Part shown: positions 11,395 through 22,430 of the stretch, in pieces | Layout of the letters: each line of letters begins with the position of its first letter | How positions within the stretch are numbered: position 1 is the stretch's first letter | Assembly: GCA_963965975.1 (NCBI GenBank) | Contig: OZ014411.1 | Span: 932,501 to 996,500 of the forward strand | Direction of reading: 5' to 3' | Source of the DNA: Xestospongia bergquistia | Taxonomy: Eukaryota > Porifera > Demospongiae > Haplosclerida > Petrosiidae | Length of the DNA: 64,000 nt | The notes under the pieces: generated by a model | Told to the model about the DNA's origin: nothing | The model's input: the letters and a program-made list of their open reading frames with translations, nothing else | The model's database searches: none | Program-made: the position numbers and the translations under genes

Positions 11395-14300
11395 ATGGCT
11401 ACTGCTAAGTATTGGACAGTAGAACCAGATGCTGAGGCAACAATTAAGGTTAGTTTGATACATCTCTTTTTAGCAATATCATAGTTTTATGTGCACAAGG
11501 GTATTGTACATGCTTGTGCATTACTAGGTACCTTCTATTATACATGTGTTCCTTTTGAAATACTGACCTTTTGGTATAAATTGTTGAATAACAAACTCTG
11601 TTCATTGAGTACGCTGAGACCAAATGTCATAGTGGTCAAAAAGTCAAGTCTTTCTAATTTAATTGTTCTGGTTAATTAGTCTGTGAATGTTGTTGTCTTA
11701 GGTTAATGAAAATCAGTAAATGAAATTGATGATGAGGTACCAGTTGTTGTTTCCATGTTTATGGCTTTGTTTTTGAAATCAATAATATCAACTACAACAA
11801 AAGATTTTGGTAGAATAATCTCTCTTCTATGTTTTCCTACATTTTATGTGTCTCATAGGTGTCATTAACTGGTCCAGCTTCTATTCCTCCTGTAATTGTT
11901 AATGAAGCCTTTAAACAAACTGTCTCAAAGTTTGGACATCGTCCTGCACTCAAAGTGAAGCGTAATGATATATGGATAACCTGGACCTATAATCAGTATC
12001 TTAATGACGTTGAAAAAGCAGCAAAGTCTATGATTAAGCTTGGCTTAGAAGCTCATAGTGGAGTACCTATTTTAGGTTTCAATTCTCCTGAGTGGTTTAT
12101 CACTTTCATGGGATCTATAATGGTATGACCAGACTCATTCATCACAGAATATCCTTTAAGATATTTAATATGTTATCAAACCCATTGGTTGTTTTGTGAT
12201 ATAAATACCTAATGTATAAAATAAGTAATCTTTTGTAGGCTGGTGGTATTGCTGCTGGTTTCTACTCTACTAGCAACAAAGGTATGGGACTTGTGCTATA
12301 TTAACAGGAGTATTATACTATTGGAGTAATTTGATAACAGAATATGTAATTGTAAATTAAACAATAAAAACTTAACACAAACAGGCTTTTGTCTCTTATC
12401 ACAACAAGTCTATTTATGGGATAGCTATTGTGTACTACTATAGTTTGAATAAAAATAAACACTTGTTAATAGAAAAGCACTTGTACTGTTGTCACAGTGA
12501 TCAACCTTCTTTTCAGAGATTTGCCATTATAAAGCTGAAAGTTGTCATGCTCAGCTGTTTTTTTGTGAGAATGATGAACAACATGAGAAGATATTAGAGG
12601 TATTAACATTAATGTGAATTATACTATCAAATACCTTAATTAACTAATCAGATTGCTCCATTTCTGGTCTTTTAATAACTTATACACTCCCTGAGAGGTG
12701 TACAAGTTTTATGAACTCTTTTGAGGCAATGATTTTCAAGGGTATTGCGATCAATTTAGTTGAAATTGCTGCCTTATTTTTCAATGAGTAGAATTGTTAT
12801 GACAAAAATTGTGAAAATTGAAGTTAGTAATAAAATTTATTAATAACAAATTTAATAGTTCACCAATATTATCTACGCAGCTCAAGATTGTTTATTATGG
12901 AAGACAATACTCTTGAAAGCATAAAACAAGCAAAGATTAAGATTTAAAGAATGCAACTACCATGAGTACCATTCCTGCTATCTTGTTTGCATTTGTTGTA
13001 AAGTGCCAATGCTAGCTATCCCTACATTTTCTTCTTTTTTTCTTGTTATAATATTAGGTGAAGGATCGCTTACCTCATCTTAAGGCTATTATCCAATATC
13101 TTCCTGGACCTGTTACACCACGTATGAAAGAAGCTGGTGTTATGTCTTGGGAAGAATTTTTGGAACTGGGAAAGGTAACAATATATAGTAATTGCTACTT
13201 GACTTTGTTAGTATTAACAAATGATGTAAGACATGTGTGTATATATATGACTTGATTTGCAATAAGGGACCACTTCTGTCAAAACATTTGTGACATGATT
13301 TATGAAAAGGATACCTGAGCTACTGCATTCTGTATCTTTTGATCATATTGTCTAATGGTTCTAAAGTTAGTGTTTATTTCAATTTTATGTAGGATGTACC
13401 TGATTTTGAGTTGTCTTGGAGAATTGATGCTCAGAAGCCAGGTCATTGTGCTTCAATTGTTTATACATCAGGAACAACTGGCCCTCCTAAAGTAAGGATA
13501 CATATTGAGGTTGATGATAGTTCTGACATTTTTACTAAAGGCCAACTTATTTTGTTTTAATTTACTTTTACTGGGGGTTATAAATGTTATAGAGACTGTG
13601 GAAGTCCATATCTTGAAACTTGTACCTGGAGCTGTTGTGTTTATAATTAACATTAAATAATGGCATTAAAATGTTACAGCAAATTATAAAGCTTGAACAA
13701 TCAGAGTATCCTGAAAAATCAAAGCATAATGTTGTCTTTTGTAGTTCTCTTGAGTGTTAGATAGAGGTATATAAAAGATTTAACCTCTAAAGCTACCCTC
13801 TAATTTTTTAATTGACAACATGGATTGTGACGTATATTTTTAATTTTTTATGGAGATTATTTTGAAATTTACCATTGTTGTAAAGTTGTTGTTATGTTTA
13901 GCATCCTTTACCCATTTGTTCTTTACAGAAGTATAACCTTATTTAGTGCAAGTTAACAATCAGACTATTAATAGCTTAATTGGCTTAAAGACCTGCAACC
14001 TTTGTTTTTAGTGAAGTCTAATTATAAATTTTCACTAATGAAATTGATGGTGTATTTTGTCAATATGGATTCCTTCATGTTTTTATCCATTTACTATTTT
14101 TTTTTGTATAGGGAGTGATGTTGAGTCATGACAACTTAATATGGACTGCTGTTACTGTGTCCCATGCTTACAACCTCAATGAAGTGAGCTTTTAAACACG
14201 TCCCTTTGAATTGACCTTTTTGATAGACAGTACTAGATACTAGATACTAATTGAACAATCACAATTTCAGATCAATAAATAATTTATTCCCAGTGTGGTG

Positions 14301-17300
14301 TATAAGATATAATACGCTCTTTTCTGAGGCAATGTTTTTTAAGGTTTTAGCAAATAGAATGCCTGAAATTACTGCCTTATTCTATTTTCTACAAATCAGT
14401 AGATTTAGTATGAGAAACATTGTGAAAGTTTTGAATGATTAGTAATAAATAGTCAACATATTAACATTTACACAGCTCAAGAATGTTGGTATATAGAATA
14501 CAATGTTCAATGAAAGTGTGAAGCAAGCATAGTCTGAGATTTAAAGAATGAACTTGATAAATGCTAAATAGGCTGATGGTAAATTTCTGTGGTAGTTTTG
14601 CAAGCCCTTCCTCTCCAAACAAAGTGCTGCCCATGTAAAATTATTTGAGTTGTTTAATTTTCCTGTTGATAGAGACTAATACCAAACAAAATTTTTCCTG
14701 AGCTTAAACACCATTATTGATTTTGTTATAACATTGGTAGAATAGTCTCGTCATGTATTGTAAACAATAGTGTAAATAAAAAAGTTTATATCTTCTATTG
14801 CAAGTAAAATGATAAGTGTTCTTATGTTATCTAAAGCTAATAAGTATATTTTGACACACATACATCAAAAGCAGTAGACGCAATGTATCTAACACAGTAA
14901 TTGATTTGTCAACATGGTACAAATCAGTTATATACCAAGGTCTTGTTAGCTATGTGGTATATGCACTGTGGCAATTGGTGTATAGATTACATATCAACCT
15001 TAACCTTGGGTATATAACCTATACATGTGATAACATTCTAATAAGATTTTATACACTACACTACATAATAATAATATGACTTATAATAGTACATAGTAAT
15101 GTATTGTTATTTACAATTTGTAGGAATTTCGTATTGTCAGTTTTCTACCATTGAGTCATATTGCTACTCAGATGGTAGACATTATGTCTCCTGTTGTCAC
15201 TGGTCATTGTGTTTACTTTGCTAAACCTGTTGCTCTTAAAGGCAATCTTAAAGAGACTCTACTGGTATAATATGTGTGATAAAATTGCCTTATTTCCTTG
15301 TTACTTTGTAGGAAGTTCGACCCAATTTGTTTGGATGTGTACCTCGTGTTTGGGAAAAGTTTAAAGAAGCTATTGAGATTCAGACAGCTGAAGTAAAAGG
15401 TGTTAAGGCATTTATCTTGGAAAAATCAAAAGTACTGTTTATTTGTCCTCATTATAATCGCCTAATATTAATGTAATAATCTCAATGTTATGTTGCTATA
15501 ATGAACCTAACTGTGTTGTTGTTGACATAATGTTTGTAAATATTGAATGAACATTTTTGATCCTCTTTGATATCTATAACTTTAGTTATTTTTTGTTAGG
15601 ATATTGGAAGGAAGAGTTATAACAATTGGTTATCTGGAGGAGGTGCTGCTTGGGGTTACTGGCTAGCTAATTGGTAAGCATAACTGAAAGAAAATGTACC
15701 TGCATCTTATCTATTATGCATTAATTTTGATGTTTGAATTGCCTATTTATTTTTGTTACTGTATGTATCATATCTGTTACACATAGAATAGGAATTGATT
15801 GATGTATTATTGGTTGTAAATATACCACTCAAACTTACTGAGTTGTTTCCGTTTAAATGCTATACAGTTCTTTATACACCAATAAACTGAATTACATATA
15901 TTTGGTTTGTATAACACATAGTGTCTATACTTTTTTGATAAGGACATGTTTGTTTTTTCTTTCGCTAAAGTAAGTGTTACTTTGTTTATTGTAGCTTTGT
16001 ATTCAAGGGTCTTCGTGAAAAACTAGGATTGGATCAGTGTCATATAGCTGTAAGGATTACCATAGATACCATAACTATAATTTGTTTAAAGAGAATTTTT
16101 ATAGTCATTAATCTATATCCTATTCCAAACTCCTTTTTTAACTTTCCTAAAAGGAGTATTATTGTTCTACTGAATTGCTTCTTTAATGGCACTTTATGGT
16201 GTTTGAAAAGTAGTATCATAATTTAAGAATCATTTAATTGTTTTTGAGATAGGTTAATGTTGTCTATTGGCTATATTATAAGTGAATTTTGAAGTGATGA
16301 TTCAGTAACACTGCATTTACTTGCAATAGACATTTGTATATTGACTGACCTAGTGATTTGATGCCTATTTGTCACAATGAAAATATAACTTTGTTGGGTA
16401 TGACTTTTCTAGGCTTCTGGAGCTGCTTATTTGCCCACTGCAGTGAGTGATTTCTTTGCTGACTTCAATATTCCTCTATATCAGGCATATGGTTTGTCTG
16501 AAACAACAGCAGCGGGTTGTCTAAACACACTAGGTAAACAATATATATCATTTCTTGGAAGGTTGTCTCACCAAAAACATAGTGAACCAAAACTGTTACC
16601 TAAGAAGAGGGTAGTCCAAAGTATAGTAGATTGACAATTGACACAATTTGCTTAAATCACACTTCACTGTTTCTTAATTTTGTGAACTCAAAATGCTTGT
16701 ACAACAAATGGGATTTGCTTTATTGTCATGTTAACGATTTTATTGAGCATATCTCCTCAAACTTTTTACAAGCAGCTTTTCATTTTGTAGTGTTGAAAGG
16801 ATGATGGGATCAACATGTCTGTGTTGAGTGTTTTATTGCAAAAATATTGTAGCACCTGTAATGACTTTTACTATATCTGTCAATTGTCATACTGGACATG
16901 TTGTAGAAGTAAATTTGAAAATGTCAAAATATCTCAACATTGTCATTGCTTTTTTAGAGCTAATAAAAACCACAATGTTGCTTTTGATACTTGCAGTAAG
17001 ATTTGTAGATTGCAATATTTATTGACTGTTAACAGTATTTGGTAAATGTAGTTTGTTAATTTCAAAAGTTTCTTATGACGATGGAATAAAATAATACAAG
17101 AGCTAGACATACTTCTGTATGGAGTATGTTACCTCTAGTATAAACAGTCGTAGGATTACCTGACATGTAAATCAATCAGTAACAAGTTGAATGAAGCTCT
17201 GAAGTAATAGTTGACTATTGTTGCTGACGCACATTTATACTCTGTTCATGTTTAGATACACAATTAATTATAGTTAACTACTATTTGTATACTTTCTCCT

Positions 17301-19002
17301 TAGATAAATTCAAACAGACTTCTATTGGACAACCACTTATGGGTGGTGAGGTAAGAATTGATAGTCCTGGACCTAATGGTGATGGAGAAATATGTCTTCG
17401 TGGACGTCATGTGTTTATGGGATATCTTAATGATGAAGAGAAATCCAAATCCTGTATTGATGAAGATGGGTGGTTTCACACAGGAGATACTGGACGTATG
17501 GATGATGATGGTATGACCAATTATATAGCAAAATTCAAATCATTTGTGACTTGCTAATTTACATGTTTTGTTAAACTATAATAGAAAATTCAAGTATTAT
17601 GACTGTTTATGATACTACATTACATAGGGTTTTATTATATCACTGGACGATCTAAGCACTTTATAATTACTAAAGCAGGAGAAAGTATTGCACCAGTACC
17701 AATTGAAAATGTAAGTACAATAGAATTTGTTTAAGGTACTATATGTTTATTGCAACCTTAGAATCCACCCTATGAATACAATGTTAGTTATATATTGTTG
17801 TCTTCTTCCAGCATATGTTAAAGATGATGCGACTTCTAAGTAATGTGATGGTTATCGGAGATGATCAATATTACCTCACCATGTTTGTGACTATCAAATG
17901 TGAGGTAATTGTTGCTCTATAATTATAGTGCACTATGTCTTGTTGATTTGTGATTGTCATTGTTTTAATCTTTTATAGGTTGATGACCTTGGCAATCCTA
18001 CTGAGGAATTAGATTCTCTTGCTAAACTTGTGTTGAATGAAATTGGCTCCAATGCCACAACAGGTAATAATCATCTTTAATTAAAATATCAATAAATATA
18101 GTTATTGAGATATCATTGCATTAGCTACCTATGTCATTTTGGTTCAGATTGCTATACTCTGTTCACATTGGGAATGACCACTAACTCAAGAGTTATAAGT
18201 CTGTCTGGAAATGAGCTAGAAAGAAATAGTTTACACCATTTATAATACCTTGTAGGTCTGCAAATTTTCTAAAAAATTGAACACTAGCTATTTAGGAAGG
18301 GTACAAACCAGAAAATCCCATACATGTTCTTTGCATTCCATTGTGATTTATTTTAATAAGTATGGATGGTATACTCAGCCTATATATACTCATTATGAGA
18401 GTTGATATTGTTTGAATTGTGTCAATTTGGTATATGTAAGTGATATACTACATTCTGAGATATGACAATTAGGTTTGTATATATAATGTCTTCATAGTTC
18501 ATACATGTCATTTTCATTTAGGTAGTAACATCACTTATGTACATTATCATAGTCATGGTTTATATAGTAAAGAAATTTGGATTTAAAGTTAGAAAATGTT
18601 TTCTCTTTCAGTTTCTGAGACTAGGACTGATGATCTTGTGAAGGACTATATTCAACAACACATGGAACAAGTGAATGAAGATGCTATTAGCAGATCAGCA
18701 CAAGTTCAGGTAAGTGAAGTGTATAGTTGCTCATTTCTCTAGTTTTGTTTGTACAATTCATGTACTGTACTGTCTATACAAACTACAAGTCTTTGAAGCT
18801 TTGGATGTTTCTATCACTTTTATTTAAGATATTTCTGTAATGATGCTTGAAATAGTACAATCACTCTACTTTATAGAAATTTCGTATTCTACCTTGTGAT
18901 TTCAGTGTTAATGGTGGTGAACTTACTCCTACACTCAAAGTCAAGCGAGAGGTAGTTTTGGAGAAATATCATTATTATGTCACCCAGATGTATGCTGAAT
19001 GA
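11395..19002 (+). CDS. ACSBG: Long-chain fatty-acid CoA ligase, bubblegum family
   Basis: Eighteen exons (11395-11448, 11859-12122, 12239-12281, 12517-12599, 13058-13174, 13393-13491, 14112-14183, 15124-15264, 15312-15431, 15600-15673, 15995-16049, 16413-16533, 17304-17510, 17628-17710, 17812-17904, 17979-18063, 18612-18709, 18877-19002) join in frame to 1935 nt, 644 residues. The enzyme activates long or very-long fatty acids with ATP and CoA. Visible motifs are the AMP-binding P-loop YTSGTTGPPK (about 211-220), PLSHIATQ, FGCVPRVWEKF, YGLSETTA (about 400), GWFHTGDTG (about 470), YYITGRSK hinge and the C-terminal ELTPTLKVKR with the catalytic-type lysine. Family members are 650-720 residues, so it looks complete and functional. 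The start ATG is followed by a short first exon, MATAKYWTVEPDAEATIK. Confidence 0.95.
12715..12966. repeat. Intronic repeat, copy 1 (ACSBG intron 4)
   Basis: About 250 bp, diverged but collinear with 14,312-14,563 in another intron of the same gene. Shared words include tgaggcaatg, gcctta(t)tt, cagctcaaga and gatttaaagaatg. Confidence 0.65.
14312..14563. repeat. Intronic repeat, copy 2 (ACSBG intron 7)
   Basis: Second copy of the repeat at 12,715-12,966, same orientation. No coding potential or terminal inverted repeat recognised. It could be an old non-autonomous transposon or a local duplication. Confidence 0.65.
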
Positions 19003-19306
19003 TTTCTACAAGTCCATCATCATAGCTGGACACTTTGCTAATATTTGATACTATGAATATCTGCTGGACTATTAAAATATTTAAAACAGTAGGTTACTGA
19101 AATGCATCAAGTCTTTACTCATTTGACTGTTTATTTTCATGTTAAATTCAATACATGTTCTCTTTATTTTAATATTTATAAAACAGTATGCAGTATAATT
19201 TTTTTTATATATAAAATATAATAAATACACAAAAACAAATAAAAAGCTTCAAATAAAAGCAATAATAGGATCACTATATGAAAGGTGACATTATGTCCAT
19301 TTTGTC

Positions 19307-19637
19307 TTAACTGTTTTCTTGGTCAATGTCTTTACTTTCTTCACTTAATGTATCAACAAGGCCTTCATGTGACACTTCAAGTATTGCTTGAGATTGTACC
19401 CTGACGTCTGCATACTTCTAGTGATGGTGGTCAACTGATTTGTTGTTCCTGTACATTGTCATCTTCACTCTCTGTAGATGAAGAAGAGGACGATTCATGG
19501 TCTTGTTCAAGGACAGACTCATTTTGAACATCTTTTCTCAAAGGAAGATTACTCATATTGGAAATGTTCAGGTCAGCTGATCCAACAGATGTAATTGACA
19601 ATTCACAATGTAATGATATAGTTGTAGTTGAGATGAC
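19307..19637 (-). CDS. Small acidic Ser/Glu-rich protein, hypothetical
   Basis: On the minus strand, after an acceptor-like tgctag at 19,638, an exon reads VISTTTISLHCELS..., then MSNLPLRKDVQNE, QDHESSSSSSTESEDD. A very short (about 35 nt) possible intron follows, then VQSQAILEVSHEG...SKDIDQENS and TAA at 19307. The composition is acidic and serine-rich, as in a disordered tail. No domain recognised. It is convergent with and close to the 3' end of ACSBG. It may be the 3' part of a larger gene or a decayed one. Confidence 0.35.
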
Positions 19638-19984
19638 CTAGCAGGCATGAAGCAGTAGGAGCTTGTGATTGCTGATGACCAAGCTCTTACTTATAAAATG
19701 CATTATAATTTATAATTACCTAATTGCAGTTATATGTATTTACTAGTTACTGGGAGCTTACTGATACTGATGAGGACCAGGTATATATATTCTGCATTGG
19801 GTAGTATTCTTCAGTATTCAAAGGAGAAAGACTAGGCCATGATCTTAATTCTGGGGCTTGCAGTAATTGTATCAATGATAACTTTCAATGTTTAATTCTG
19901 GCAAAGCATTTCATTGTTTATATTCAATTAGTCTATCCTTGTTACATTGTATTGCTACTGTGGTGTTAAATATTGATATGTAAT

Positions 19985-20172
19985 AAAGAGAGGAGCTCAA
20001 ACAGCAGGTTTAAAAAGTGCAATAAACTTGTCAGTTGAATTATCTGCCAAAAATGTTCATCCTAACATAGTGATTTATCACTAGAAGTCTTCATAATATA
20101 ATAGTATATTCAAACATTAAGATATGAGTGGCTGACAAACATTAATACTGAGTAATATTTCAATACTGTATG
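19985..20172. repeat. Second dispersed ankyrin-locus intron fragment
   Basis: Collinear with about 63,645-63,830. Both contain aacagcaggt, aataaacttgtcagttgaat, tatctg, a tttaccactagaag/tttatcactagaag stretch and aagatatgagt(g/a)gctgaca/ataaacatta. In the giant minus-strand gene this lies in the intron upstream of the 62,078-62,176 exon. Confidence 0.75.
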
Positions 20173-20177
20173 CTGAG

Positions 20178-20500
20178 GGTAATTCTTTTGTGTTTATGAT
20201 AAGTTTATAACCAATACTGCAATACAAGTTCAGTATTCCAAGTAATATTTTAGTAAGTATACTCAACATATGTATAATTATTTGAACACTGCATGTAGTT
20301 CAGGTCTTAAGTTTGACTATATTAGCCTGTCAAATTCCTTTGGTACGTAATGTAAAATTATTTCTGTTACTTTTTTTATATTGAATGTTTGACATTCTAC
20401 TTTCACATATTCTTTTGTTCATATATGGCTTGAAACTTAAATTGGTAAATAGAAAGTGCCATATTTTGCCATTCGTTACAAGACGAAAGAGTCGAAGTTC
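20178..20500 (-). pseudogene. Inverted partial copy of the 3' end of the 20.9-22.3 kb gene
   Basis: The reverse complement of this stretch matches about 22,105-22,430 almost throughout. On the minus strand it still encodes LVTNGKIWHFLFTN and FKPYMNKRICESR, parallel to VLTNGIIWHFLFTN and FKPYMNKCICES in the plus-strand copy. Only the C-terminal part is present, so it is a truncated inverted duplicate about 1.6 kb from its partner. Confidence 0.8.
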
Positions 20501-20898
20501 AAAGTTTATTACATAAAGGCACGATTTGGAATAAAAAAATCAGAATTAATGTAATAAGTATGTTAGACAAAACATCTAACATCTTTGAACTTTGAACATA
20601 TCGAATAAACTTTGAACTTTGAACATAATAGTAATATGTTGTTAAGTGGTATAAATTATATCCTAAATTAAAGTACATAATATTATAAGCTGTGACCTCT
20701 TTTCTGTCTGCGACATTCTCTCTTCCATACCTGCTCAACTCTCTCTAGTTGTTAGTTTTTGTCATAGCTACTAATGTGATCAAAACTAATAAAGATGGTG
20801 AGTGAAGTCACGTGTATGCTAAGCTTGTATATAGGTTTATAATACAACAGATTGGGCTTTGGTCCTTGAAGAGTTTGTTATGAGTAGCAGAACTGTCA

Positions 20899-22303
20899 AT
20901 GTTAGATTACCAAGAGGAGAAGGAGAATGTAGAAGTAAGTGTGGAAGACTTTAATATTCTTTTTAAGCTGTTGGTGAAAAAGGTTTACAGATTATTGTGG
21001 AGTTATGAACTCCATTTAGTACTAAATCTAGAGAATTATATCAAAAAGTTAATAAAGGTACATAACAAGATAAATTTATTTGGTATCTATCATTGCAAAA
21101 ATTTATGATAATAACTAAAACATATTCAAAGTGCTTTTGGTCTCCCAGTACCATTTTTATAATGTAACACATACAGTATTGTACATAGTGTTATGATTGT
21201 TATCAATAAGGTAAAGGACACTTCCTTACTTTGAAAGATTTAGTTATGGAAATCCTAGTTATAATGAAGTGTGCATCAGGTTATTTTATATACAGGTGAA
21301 TGATAAAGGTGAAGAGGTTGAGGATGATATAGATACTAGCACAGTAACAGACGGTGAGTGGTAGTGTTTATATCTAGTACAGTTTTTGTTTTAGGTTCTA
21401 ATAATATTAGTTCTGTATTAGTTATAGTTATGGTATTTTTACTATTAGCAACAAGTACATTTAATGTGCTTCATATGATACTTCAAGTGCTTCTCTTGAT
21501 GATCATGAACCAAAAGCCAAAAAACTTAAAAAATCAAGTTCAAATTTTCACATAAAAGTAAGGTGTTAACTTGTAGTGTACACCAACATTTGCTTTTTTA
21601 CAGGTATAGCAACTAAAAGAAGGAAAATTATCTCCATCTGATTGCTTCTGGGAGCTAATGGAGTATGTAAACTTTCTCCTACCATTTCAGACATTCTTAC
21701 TTATGTCCCAGTCAGTAACAGTACAGGTTCCTGTGGTTGATTTACCTGATTTCTCAGACGTAGCGTTACAAAGGCTACAAATTGGTACTATTCCATTAAA
21801 TGAGGGATACCCAATGGCTGCTTGTAGTATTATCCTTTCACATGTTGTATATCAACTGAATCATCAGGATACTAATGAATCAAACTATAAATTTGGCATA
21901 TATCTGATCGTTAAGAAAGAAAAAACCAGCGAATGAATAAAGCTAGCAATTTTAATATTTTCAGAGTGATGAATGAAAGAACTTTTGTAATTATTGAAGT
22001 AAAGCTGGATGTAGCTCCAGATATTACAGCTGGCAGTAAAACCCAACCTATCTCAATTGTTTTTGGAAGCAAAATATGAGAGAGAAAGAGAACATTGTCT
22101 TTACAATGAACTCTTATGTGTTCTAACCAATGGAATAATATGGCACTTTCTATTTACCAATTTAAGTTTCAAGCCATATATGAACAAATGTATATGTGAA
22201 AGTGTAATGTCAAACATTCAATATAAAGAAAGTAACAGAAATAATTTTGCATTACGTACCAAAGGAATTTGGCAGTCTAATATAGTCAAACTTAAGACCT
22301 GAA
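20899..22303 (+). CDS. Probably damaged gene with PD-(D/E)XK / Crinkler-like C-terminus
   Basis: Exon-like pieces, in order: MLDYQEEKENVE (20,899, then gtaagt); VNDKGEEVEDDIDTSTV (about 21,296-21,353, then gtgagt); SLDDHEPKAKKLKK (about 21,480-21,555); LKEGKLSPSDCFWELME (about 21,610); VPVVDLPDFSDVALQRL (about 21,726); then MNERTFVIIEVKLDVAPDI (from about 21,967). A one-base change of frame leads to QLFLEAKYERE and LLCVLTNGIIWHFLF. An E-x-K strand followed by a Gln helix and a LTNG-x-x-W-x-F strand is the pattern of restriction-endonuclease-fold domains such as those of Crinkler-type proteins; this is inference from pattern. The frame change and an unclear exon near 21,460 suggest a pseudogene or sequence errors. 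Confidence 0.45.
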
Positions 22304-22430
22304 CTACATGCAGTGTTCAAATAATTGTATATGCATTGAGTATACTTACTAAATATTACTTGGAATACTGAACTTGTATTAAAGTATTGGTTATAAACCT
22401 ATCATAAACATGAAAGAATTATCCTCTGAT
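22105..22430 (+). repeat. Right arm of long inverted repeat
   Basis: Plus-strand partner of 20,178-20,500. Roughly 300 bp at high identity, ending near ttataaac...catgaaagaattat. It includes the last coding part and the 3' flank of the 20.9-22.3 kb gene. Confidence 0.85.

Noticed and set aside
16815-17045. Open frames in the ACSBG intron before exon 13
   Set aside because: Two overlapping frames in intron sequence with no homology; the gene model is complete without them.
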